NCBI GenBank assembly: GCA_050115935.1
Contig: JASFPO010000051.1
Coordinates: 1-14,834 of the forward strand
Reading direction: 5' to 3'
DNA: 14,834 bases
Source of the DNA: GCA-020344715 sp050115935
GTDB taxonomy: Archaea; Thermoproteota; Bathyarchaeia; Bathyarchaeales; Bathyarchaeaceae
The stretch's first letter is position 1. Each line of letters starts with the position of its first letter. The notes beneath the pieces are model-generated. The model was not told where the DNA came from. It searched no databases and saw only the letters and a list, made by a program, of their open reading frames with translations. This document shows, piece after piece, positions 1 to 6,212 of this stretch. The position numbers and the translations under genes were made by a program.

Positions 1-159
1 TGAAAGAAGTGCAAGCCTTGCCATATCTACATTGGAAGACACTCGCGACCGACTTCATCCTGCAAGAGTCGACATTCTACGTATGAATGTTTTCAATAGG
101 TTCTCTATCCACACGATTACTCCTGTTGTTGCGAACCAAGTTTGAATCTATTGTGGTGT
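1..159. other. Window edge, no gene resolved
   Basis: I see no convincing gene here. Two plus-strand frames stay open from the window edge, one ending at a TGA near position 85 and the other at a TGA near position 145. Either could be the tail of a gene that starts outside the window. No recognisable protein motif, RNA gene or repeat is visible. Confidence 0.3.
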
Positions 160-255
160 CTAACCGAGTGCAAAGATCAGGTAGCCACTGATTCCGCCAA
201 CTATGGCTGTCAAGAGATTTTTCATTGGGTCAAATTCTTCTGGCCGATATCGCAT
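160..255 (-). CDS. Possible 31-residue single-pass membrane microprotein
   Basis: The ATG starts one base after the TAA of the upstream minus-strand gene, an arrangement that suits translational coupling. The product begins with a charged, proline-containing stretch (MRYRPEEFDPMKN) followed by a glycine-rich hydrophobic helix (about residues 14-30) and ends at a TAG. This is the layout of a small inner-membrane peptide with its N-terminus in the cytoplasm. No Shine-Dalgarno lies directly upstream and I do not recognise the family. It could be a chance ORF; the position and the clean charged-then-hydrophobic pattern are the only support. Confidence 0.3.
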   Translation of the reverse strand: MRYRPEEFDPMKNLLTAIVGGISGYLIFALG

Positions 256-256
256 T

Positions 257-1213
257 TTAGGGTCTGTATCCGTTCAAGACGGCAACTGCTAGAACCGTAG
301 CTGTGAGATCTGCTGTTGTGCCAGGATTTAACCGATGCTTGGGGTCTTGAAGCTTACTGTCAAACTGAAAAAGCTTGCTCCTGCCCTTTTGAGTTGTTAA
401 TGCTCCAGTGTCCAAAACCTGCCTAGCTTGGACAGAAACCTCGTTTGCTTTTGCTGAGCCCAATTTTCTAGCTATCAAAGTGTCTGGAGTCTCTGAGAGA
501 ATCTTGAGAAACGTGTGGACCGCGGCTACGTTTACATCATTTGTCTCTTTAAGAACTTCAGCGAAGTGTGGATAACCTATGTCAAAGGTGATAAGATAGT
601 TGTTGACCCACTCAGAGGAGATGGAATCCCAAGAAGAGGAAATCTTGAACACATCGTAAAGAGTAACTTTTTCCCTCAGAATCTCCTCTTTGGAAGAGGG
701 ATCAGTGGCATCGAGTTTCGGTGCCTCACCTAGTCCGCCAGGTTTGGCAATAGAGATCGCCTCGTAAACGTTTACAGCGTCCATTGGTGTCGTTGACTTC
801 GTAACCAGATCAATGGTTTTTCTAAGCCGTGAAATAGATAATGGCTTTTCTGTGAGAGTCACTCCCGCAGCAGTAGCGATAGGTGCAAGTAGAATTATGG
901 TTCCTAAGAGGGTGTTTCCACCGCTCTGCCAAGTCTTCACCTGCTCGACAGAATCCCTAATTGCCTTTCCCACTTCTAGCTCATCGAAGTTTATCTTTCC
1001 CTGAGCCAACAAGACTCCTCTTTGAGCTGCATTTCTAAAACTAGGCATCAAAGCAACAGCGGAAGCTAGAAAATGCTCGTATCGGGTGTCCTGAAAATCT
1101 GCTGTTCTATGAACGTTGCCAGGTTTAGGATAGGCACTTACCTCTAAAAGAATCGCAAGCTGAAGACATTCAGACACATATTCTGCAATATTGAACCCTG
1201 TTTTTCCATTCAT
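257..1213 (-). CDS. Triphosphoribosyl-dephospho-CoA synthase (CitG/MdcB) family protein
   Basis: The protein has the landmarks of the CitG/MdcB family (COG1767): an N-terminal 'LEVSAYPKPGNVHR' block, a 'GGNTLLG' glycine-rich block, 'AVNVYEAI..AKPGGLG', and near the C-terminus 'NPGTTADLTATVLAV'. In bacteria the family makes 2'-(5''-triphosphoribosyl)-3'-dephospho-CoA, the precursor of the citrate or malonate lyase prosthetic group. No lyase acyl-carrier gene is visible here, so the archaeal substrate is uncertain. I prefer the ATG at 1213 (318 residues), which has GAGAAGG nine bases upstream. An in-frame ATG at 1255 would add 14 residues but has no visible ribosome-binding site. The gene lies 131 bases downstream of the molybdoprotein gene on the same strand and may be co-transcribed with it. 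Family call is firm, exact reaction is not. Confidence 0.8.
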   Translation of the reverse strand: MNGKTGFNIAEYVSECLQLAILLEVSAYPKPGNVHRTADFQDTRYEHFLASAVALMPSFRNAAQRGVLLAQGKINFDELEVGKAIRDSVEQVKTWQSGGNTLLGTIILLAPIATAAGVTLTEKPLSISRLRKTIDLVTKSTTPMDAVNVYEAISIAKPGGLGEAPKLDATDPSSKEEILREKVTLYDVFKISSSWDSISSEWVNNYLITFDIGYPHFAEVLKETNDVNVAAVHTFLKILSETPDTLIARKLGSAKANEVSVQARQVLDTGALTTQKGRSKLFQFDSKLQDPKHRLNPGTTADLTATVLAVAVLNGYRP

Positions 1214-1344
1214 AGTTTGAAGCCTTCTCAGACTATGATACGATATTCCACACATAAATCATAGTAAAAGATTATGCCCTCTCTTTGCCGACTAGATGTA
1301 GAGTTACAGAAGACTCATCTTTACTAAATGTGATTATGGATGGT

Positions 1345-2643
1345 TCAAGTTGAGAATAAAGGAGAAAATTCATCAAAAGCCTTGTTTGCTTCATTCCCAG
1401 CTTCTGTTTTCCTTCTCAATAACAAGATTATAAAGACCATGGCTAATACGCCTATGACTGCTGCGAGTACGATTGCTAAGACCGTGACATATTCTGGTTG
1501 ATTTTCAACTGTCACTGTTAATGTCTTTAGATTGCTGAAACCTTCACTGTCGGTTACTCTCAACACAACCTGATATGATCCTTCCTTGGAATACGAATGA
1601 GATGTTATTGCCTTGCTATCATTTGTACCATCACCAAAGTTCCATTCGTAAGAAACAATTTCTCCATCATCAATGGACTTGCTGGCATCGAAAATTATCG
1701 GTTCAGCTACAGAAGCCGTTTGATTAAATTCCACTATAATTTCAGGGGCAGTTCCATAAAATTCGGTGCCAACGATCTTTACGGTGTGAGATCCTTCTGG
1801 AAAGGTTAAGTATAGGAGTGTGAGCTCATTCACATTTGCTTCTGCGCTTTCAACTGGTTCCTCATCTAAGAAAATTGTGTATGGACCTTTCAAAAGCTCT
1901 TGTTGTATAATGAAATCAGCGAAACCCGTTGTTTCTGTTGGAATAGTCAGGTTGAAGCTCATCTCTTTCTGCGAATGATTAAAGCTAAACGTTGTGATTG
2001 AAACATTCGTGAAAGCTTCAATTTGAAACGTCCTTTTTCCTAATGATACATCAAACGTTTGAAGTGAAGGAGTTATCTTTGGGTACGTGCAATTGGGCAT
2101 GTCTGCCTCGTCTGAAAGGAATTGTTCCCATCTTCCTTTGTGGTCATAGTCTACAACTTCGATCTCCTCAACATCCCTAACCCACTTGTAACCCCATTTG
2201 CATGGAACAACTATCCTGAAGCCACCCTCTCTGCCACTGATCTCTGAAAGAAGAGTTCCATTGGCTTTCAGAGCTAGAATTGTTGTAGGTTTTAAAGCCT
2301 CTTGTATTGTGATACTTGATGAATAGCCATCTGTTGCACGGAAAACGACATCGTATGCTTCAGGCTCAACCTGAGCTAGTGTTAGCAAATGAAAAAATGG
2401 TACTCCCGTCCAATTGAAAATCACCTTTAAAGAGTGATCAACGCATTCCATAGTTGCGATTTCGTGGACCATTGGGAAAGAAAGTAGTTCAGCATACGTG
2501 AAGCTCAAAGGTTCCTCAACCAACCCGATTATTCTGATACTTTCTGGTGTTCCCAATGCGTTAATGGCAAATACCTGAATGATAACTGCTAAGATACAGA
2601 CTAGGGCTAATGTAGGAACTTTCACTCTTAATCTCTTCAACAT
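1345..2643 (-). CDS. Membrane-anchored sulfite-oxidase-type molybdopterin protein with PKD domain
   Basis: The 432-residue protein has an N-terminal hydrophobic segment (about 8-30, signal or anchor), then an oxidoreductase molybdopterin-binding domain (about 33-167). Within it, 'ATMECVDHS' places Cys67 where the family's molybdenum-ligating cysteine sits, and 'PCKWGYKWVRDVEEIEVVD' matches the domain's end. A beta-rich stretch (190-295) follows, then a PKD domain (298-380; 'FDASKSIDDGEIVSYEWNFGDG'), a C-terminal membrane helix (about 385-410) and a short cytoplasmic tail. The catalytic part should therefore lie outside the membrane. The gene starts 13 bases after the small membrane-protein gene, with GAGAG before its ATG, so the two are almost certainly one operon. 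Substrate unknown; sulfoxide or sulfite chemistry is only the family's precedent. Confidence 0.82.
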   Translation of the reverse strand: MLKRLRVKVPTLALVCILAVIIQVFAINALGTPESIRIIGLVEEPLSFTYAELLSFPMVHEIATMECVDHSLKVIFNWTGVPFFHLLTLAQVEPEAYDVVFRATDGYSSSITIQEALKPTTILALKANGTLLSEISGREGGFRIVVPCKWGYKWVRDVEEIEVVDYDHKGRWEQFLSDEADMPNCTYPKITPSLQTFDVSLGKRTFQIEAFTNVSITTFSFNHSQKEMSFNLTIPTETTGFADFIIQQELLKGPYTIFLDEEPVESAEANVNELTLLYLTFPEGSHTVKIVGTEFYGTAPEIIVEFNQTASVAEPIIFDASKSIDDGEIVSYEWNFGDGTNDSKAITSHSYSKEGSYQVVLRVTDSEGFSNLKTLTVTVENQPEYVTVLAIVLAAVIGVLAMVFIILLLRRKTEAGNEANKAFDEFSPLFST

Positions 2644-2656
2644 GATTGCATCTCTC

Positions 2657-3001
2657 TTAGAGTCTCAAAGTGTCCATCAAGATGAGAAGACTTGTGAAGA
2701 AAATGCCTAGAATAACTAGAAAGGCATTTAATGCCTTTTGGTGTCTTAAACCCCACCGAGTTAAGGTGAACTTGAGCTCGATTAAAATGTGAATCATCAA
2801 CAGACTTAGAAGAGGTAGATCTAGAGTCCTGTGGATAGTTAGAGAACTGGAGAAATTTAGGATTCCTCCGGTCAGAGCATTTATCAACTTTGGATTTGTG
2901 ATGCCATATCCTGAGATCACAAATATTACCAGAAAAGCTAGTAAGAGCCAGACAAGCAGACGGTTGATTCTCAATAGATAGTAGTTGATTTCTCTTCTCA
3001 A
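2657..3001 (-). CDS. Small three-helix membrane protein, putative b-type cytochrome partner
   Basis: This 114-residue protein has three hydrophobic helices (about 12-31, 60-80, 91-110). His57 lies at the start of helix 2 and His71 in its middle, 14 residues apart, with Arg-rich edges. This resembles the haem-binding helices of small cytochrome b-type subunits, but I cannot assign a family with certainty. It sits directly upstream of the molybdopterin protein, where it could pass electrons to or from the membrane pool, in the way MsrQ/YedZ serves MsrP/YedY. The TTG start follows AAGGA closely (two bases), and no better start is present before the first helix. The preceding MBL gene ends 22 bases upstream. 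Haem binding is inferred from the histidines and the neighbour only. Confidence 0.65.
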   Translation of the reverse strand: MRREINYYLLRINRLLVWLLLAFLVIFVISGYGITNPKLINALTGGILNFSSSLTIHRTLDLPLLSLLMIHILIELKFTLTRWGLRHQKALNAFLVILGIFFTSLLILMDTLRL

Positions 3002-3023
3002 GGTCCTTCTTGACTAGTATGAC

Positions 3024-3797
3024 CTACGTCATATTAAGTCTTTTCTGTTTCTGTTCGTAGAAGCTATACCAGTTGGCCAAGGCTAATTGTCTCAGGCCTT
3101 TTCGATATTCCGGATAGAAATCAGGAAGTTCTTTATGCCTTGTTGCTTCTTTTTCCTTTAGCCCCTCATGGACCAGACGCTTCATCACCGAGGAAGTTGA
3201 TTTGAAGAATTCTATGTAAGTTTCAACCTCTTTCAAGTCACAAATAGGTCCATGCCCTGGAACTACTGTTTCAATCTCCATTGTCGTGAACTGCTTCAAA
3301 ACATCTAGCCATTTTTCAGGATTGAAGGTGCGATCACCGGCATAGAAGGAGGTTTTGGCGAAGATGAGGTCGCCAGAGAAAAGTGTCTTTTCTTGTGGGA
3401 AATAGATGTATGAAGAGTCACCAGTATGACCTCCCGCATGAGCTATTTCTACAACAAAGTCTTCGTCTTCAAGAACTAAGGATTTCTTGAAGGACAAAGT
3501 TGGATGATATTTGACAGTTTTTCTGAGTTTTTTGTATGGTTCGCTGGCAATGATTTCGCAGTCCTTGAAGACTGGAAGGCCTCGAACATGATCTAGGTGA
3601 TAATGCGTGAGTATCAACTTCTGGACAGGGGACTTCACCTTCGATTCTAGGGACTTTCTGAAAGCATTGGCAGTTTCTGTGGAAACTGTTGAATCAATTA
3701 CTATTGTGTAGTTCTGTAACTCTATTGCTCCGATGTTTCCTTTTCCTTCACCGCTTGTGTCGGCATAGACCCTGTTTCTCACTTTGTTAGCTCTCAC
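3024..3797 (-). CDS. Metallo-beta-lactamase-fold hydrolase
   Basis: The protein carries the complete metal-binding set of the MBL fold: 'THYHLDH' (His65, His67, Asp69, His70), 'GGHTGDS' (His124), 'FSGDLIF' (Asp143) and 'VPGHGP' (His182). At 257 residues it has the length of a single-domain soluble enzyme of the glyoxalase-II/quinoprotein-relay type. No signal peptide is visible, so it is cytosolic. The GTG start at 3797 is chosen because GGTGA lies eight bases upstream. It appears to be first in an operon with the small membrane protein and the molybdopterin protein. A thioester or sulfur-containing metabolite would suit that context, but this is a guess. The substrate cannot be read from sequence. 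It ends at TAG. Confidence 0.88.
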   Translation of the reverse strand: MRANKVRNRVYADTSGEGKGNIGAIELQNYTIVIDSTVSTETANAFRKSLESKVKSPVQKLILTHYHLDHVRGLPVFKDCEIIASEPYKKLRKTVKYHPTLSFKKSLVLEDEDFVVEIAHAGGHTGDSSYIYFPQEKTLFSGDLIFAKTSFYAGDRTFNPEKWLDVLKQFTTMEIETVVPGHGPICDLKEVETYIEFFKSTSSVMKRLVHEGLKEKEATRHKELPDFYPEYRKGLRQLALANWYSFYEQKQKRLNMT

Positions 3798-3954
3798 GTT
3801 TCTTTCACCTTGGAAGATTGAAAGGCAAAGCTTTTTACGCGTTTCATGTGAAATGACCTCTCTCGTTCAGTTAAAACATCATGACAATTTAAACCTGCTT
3901 AGGCAGACCATATCCATTGTAGAGCTAGCTCCTGTTATCCCATCAGGTCTCAAA

Positions 3955-4476
3955 TCAGAAAATCTCAAGTTCATCTAGGCTGAAAGCAGAAGAAAGCGAA
4001 CAACCAATCTTTTCCAGATTTTCTTTTCCACCCTGCTGCCTGTCGATGACACACACCACGTAAGGAACGACCAACCCCAATTGCCTCATCTGCTTAACTG
4101 ATGTACACACTTGTCCCGCAGTGGTAATGACGTCCTCTATTACTGTCACAATTTCTCCTGAACTAAATCCGCCCTCAACCAAATTGCAGGTTCCATAGGT
4201 TTTGGGGACTTTTCGTACATACAAGCACTTTCTGCCTGTCCTAAGTGAGAGGGCAGTAGCCAACGGTATCCCACCCAATTCCATGCCCGCGAGCTTATCA
4301 AAAGACTTTGGCAGGAGCTTCTCTAGTTCATCTACTATGGCACTCAACAGAATTGGGTCACTTTCAAAGCGGTACTTATCAAAATAGAATGGACTGGTCT
4401 TTCCTGACCTTAGCCTAAATTGACCCGTCAGAAATGAAGTGGCTTTCATCTGCCTTGCCAACTCAGTTCTTTCCAT
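3955..4476 (-). CDS. pyrE: Orotate phosphoribosyltransferase
   Basis: The enzyme joins orotate to PRPP to give orotidine 5'-phosphate in de novo pyrimidine synthesis. The sequence shows the N-terminal 'FRLRSGKTSPFYFDKYRF' substrate block, the 'YVRKVPKTYGT' lysine-containing loop, and the PRPP-binding 'VTVIEDVITTAG' motif with its acidic pair. The length (173 residues from the ATG at 4476) is normal for a stand-alone archaeal PyrE. A TTG at 4488 would add MGSP but has no ribosome-binding site, whereas GGGAAG precedes the ATG. No other pyrimidine gene is in the window. It is divergent from the beta-helix protein gene and separated by about 150 bases from the MBL gene downstream. Confidence 0.92.
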   Translation of the reverse strand: MERTELARQMKATSFLTGQFRLRSGKTSPFYFDKYRFESDPILLSAIVDELEKLLPKSFDKLAGMELGGIPLATALSLRTGRKCLYVRKVPKTYGTCNLVEGGFSSGEIVTVIEDVITTAGQVCTSVKQMRQLGLVVPYVVCVIDRQQGGKENLEKIGCSLSSAFSLDELEIF

Positions 4477-4689
4477 AGGACTTCCCAAGTGAGATGTATC
4501 AAACTAGCTCATAAATTCGCGCACTTGCAGTTGTGAGAGGCGTCCGTGGAGAAACGATAGGTTTGGGCTAGGTTAAGAAACGACCGGAAATATCCGCCTT
4601 TGGTTTCTTCACTTTTCTTCGGTAAGATTGTTTCACAAATCATAAATTTCATTATCACACTAGGTTTAAAGAGAAAGACGTGGGGAATT

Positions 4690-5982
4690 TTGGCGGGCAA
4701 AAAAGACTCCGTGGTAATGCTAATTTTACTTCTAGCAGGTACGTTGATGGTTTCATTTGAGTTTCAAACAGTTGAAGCGAGTGGAACGATTTACATTAGG
4801 GCCGATGGAAGCATTGATCCCCCTGCGGCACCCATCACTAGTTCAGATAACATAACCTACACCGTAACTGGCAGCATTTACGATTCTATTGTGGTGGAAC
4901 GAGATAATATTGTGATTGAAGGGGCGAATTATGTTATTCAGGGAACAGGTGGGACAGGAGTCGACTTGTCAGAAAGACATAATGTAACGATTAGGCATGT
5001 AAAGGTTAAGGCATTCGACTATGGAATTTGGCTTGAGCTTTCTTCAGACGTACAAATTCATAGTAACAACATAAGCACAAACCCAAGCAACTATGCGGGC
5101 ATCTGGGTCTATAACTCATCAGGCAGCAGTGTCTTCAACAACAATTTCACAGGCAATTACGATGCCGTTAGGCTTGAGGACTCTTCAAACAACAGTGTCT
5201 ACGAGAATAATTTGACAAGCAACTTTCGCGGCATAATGATTAGCAGTACATTCGGTGTTTCTCAATACAATGATATTCATCGAAACTATATAGCAGGAAA
5301 TCAGCATGGCATTAGACTGCAATATTCATCAAATAACACTGTGTCACGAAACTATGTGGCAGAAAACTACTTTGGCATCTGGCTCTATCGGTCTTCCAAC
5401 AATAGCATCTATGGAAATAATGTAACATTGAGCACTTACGAGGGCTTGTTTGTCGAATATTCTCCGCAAAACACTATCGCGGGAAACAATGTAGAGAATA
5501 ATCCTAATGGTATTGAGTTCAAATCGTCGAGAGCTAGCCGAGAATCTTCAAACAACACAGTTTATCACAACAGTTTCGTAGGCAACACCGTGCAAGTCAA
5601 GAGTTATTATTCAGCAAATAGCTGGGATGACGGGTATCCTTCTGGCGGAAACTATTGGAGCGACTACGCTGGAATCGACGATTATAATGGGCCTAATCAA
5701 GACCAACTTGGAAGTGATGGTATTGGTGATACACAATTCGTCATTGATGCAGAAAACACAGATACGTATCCGCTTATGCGACCTAAGAGTCCGATGCCAG
5801 GCGACGTAAATGCTGACGGAATAGTCGACATATTCGATATAGGCTATATAAGCGCTCACTGGCACCCTGGACCACCAACAGGACCGTTAGGCTATGATGT
5901 CTACGCAGATGTTAACCACGATGGAGCTGTCGACATATTTGACATAGGCATCACAAGCGCTCATTGGGGACAATCCTGGTAG
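4690..5982 (+). CDS. Secreted NosD-like beta-helix protein with C-terminal dockerin
   Basis: After a short basic start and a hydrophobic signal segment ('VVMLILLLAGTLMVSF', cut probably near 'TVEA-SG') the protein is a string of about ten Asn-rich turns of the type 'SSNNSVYENN', 'SSNNTVSRNYV' and 'SSNNSIYGNN'. This is the NosD/parallel beta-helix pattern. It closes with 'GGNYWSDYAG..D', 'GSDGIGDTQFVID' and 'YPLMRP', a common end of archaeal NosD-like surface proteins. The last 60 residues form a type I dockerin with two calcium-binding loops. The many Asn-X-Ser/Thr sites suggest glycosylation. I prefer the TTG at 4690, with GTGGGG just upstream. The frame is open to a TTG at 4600, and an ATG at 4717 is also possible. 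Role likely adhesive or carbohydrate-related; ligand unknown. Confidence 0.85.
   Translation: MAGKKDSVVMLILLLAGTLMVSFEFQTVEASGTIYIRADGSIDPPAAPITSSDNITYTVTGSIYDSIVVERDNIVIEGANYVIQGTGGTGVDLSERHNVTIRHVKVKAFDYGIWLELSSDVQIHSNNISTNPSNYAGIWVYNSSGSSVFNNNFTGNYDAVRLEDSSNNSVYENNLTSNFRGIMISSTFGVSQYNDIHRNYIAGNQHGIRLQYSSNNTVSRNYVAENYFGIWLYRSSNNSIYGNNVTLSTYEGLFVEYSPQNTIAGNNVENNPNGIEFKSSRASRESSNNTVYHNSFVGNTVQVKSYYSANSWDDGYPSGGNYWSDYAGIDDYNGPNQDQLGSDGIGDTQFVIDAENTDTYPLMRPKSPMPGDVNADGIVDIFDIGYISAHWHPGPPTGPLGYDVYADVNHDGAVDIFDIGITSAHWGQSW
5803..5967 (+). repeat. Dockerin duplication: two 60-base calcium-loop units
   Basis: Units at 5803-5862 and 5908-5967 encode twenty residues each, of which sixteen are identical. 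Both read D-V-N-x-D-G-x-V-D-I-F-D-I-G and end S-A-H-W. Asp, Asn and Asp at positions 1, 3 and 5 and Asp at 9 or 12 fit the F-hand calcium loop of type I dockerins. The DNA is also near-identical in the middle (gtcgacatatt). Confidence 0.85.
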
Positions 5983-6012
5983 ATGCAGTCTAATACACTT
6001 GCGATCATCTGA

Positions 6013-6121
6013 TTCGGAAATGACAAATGTGTTCGGGTTCGGATTCTGAACGCTACATAAAGCCAAAAAATGAGAAGTTGTATTCTGAATCTGAATCAAG
6101 AAGATTAGGAATTCAATCTTC
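6013..6121. promoter_or_regulatory. Intergenic cluster of short palindromes before the histidine kinase
   Basis: The 230-base gap between the beta-helix and kinase genes (5983-6212) holds no gene I can support. It contains three TTCNGAA half-palindromes at 6013-6019, 6044-6050 and 6083-6089, a tandem ctgaat repeat at 6085-6096, and a 7-bp perfect inverted repeat (gaagatt/aatcttc, 8-base loop) at 6100-6121. The last is flanked by agttgt (6076-6081) and acaact (6128-6133). They could be operator sites for the kinase gene or a transcript-end structure of the upstream gene. Nothing here distinguishes the two. Confidence 0.3.
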
Positions 6122-6212
6122 AATTTCACAACTGATAAATGCTAATGTAGGCAGATTCAAGGACTGAAACTTCGACATCGAGATATGTACACTGCAAAAG
6201 GAGATTGGTCAG

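Noticed and set aside
4600..4689. Upstream extension of the beta-helix protein to the TTG at 4600
   Set aside because: The extension adds 30 residues before the signal segment and overlaps A/T-rich promoter-like sequence (cataaatttc at 4641-4650); the inner starts place the signal peptide normally.
5887..6129. 80-codon minus-strand frame over the beta-helix gene end and the spacer
   Set aside because: It half overlaps the dockerin coding sequence, has no ribosome-binding site, and its N-terminal half is made of the A/T-rich repeats in the spacer.
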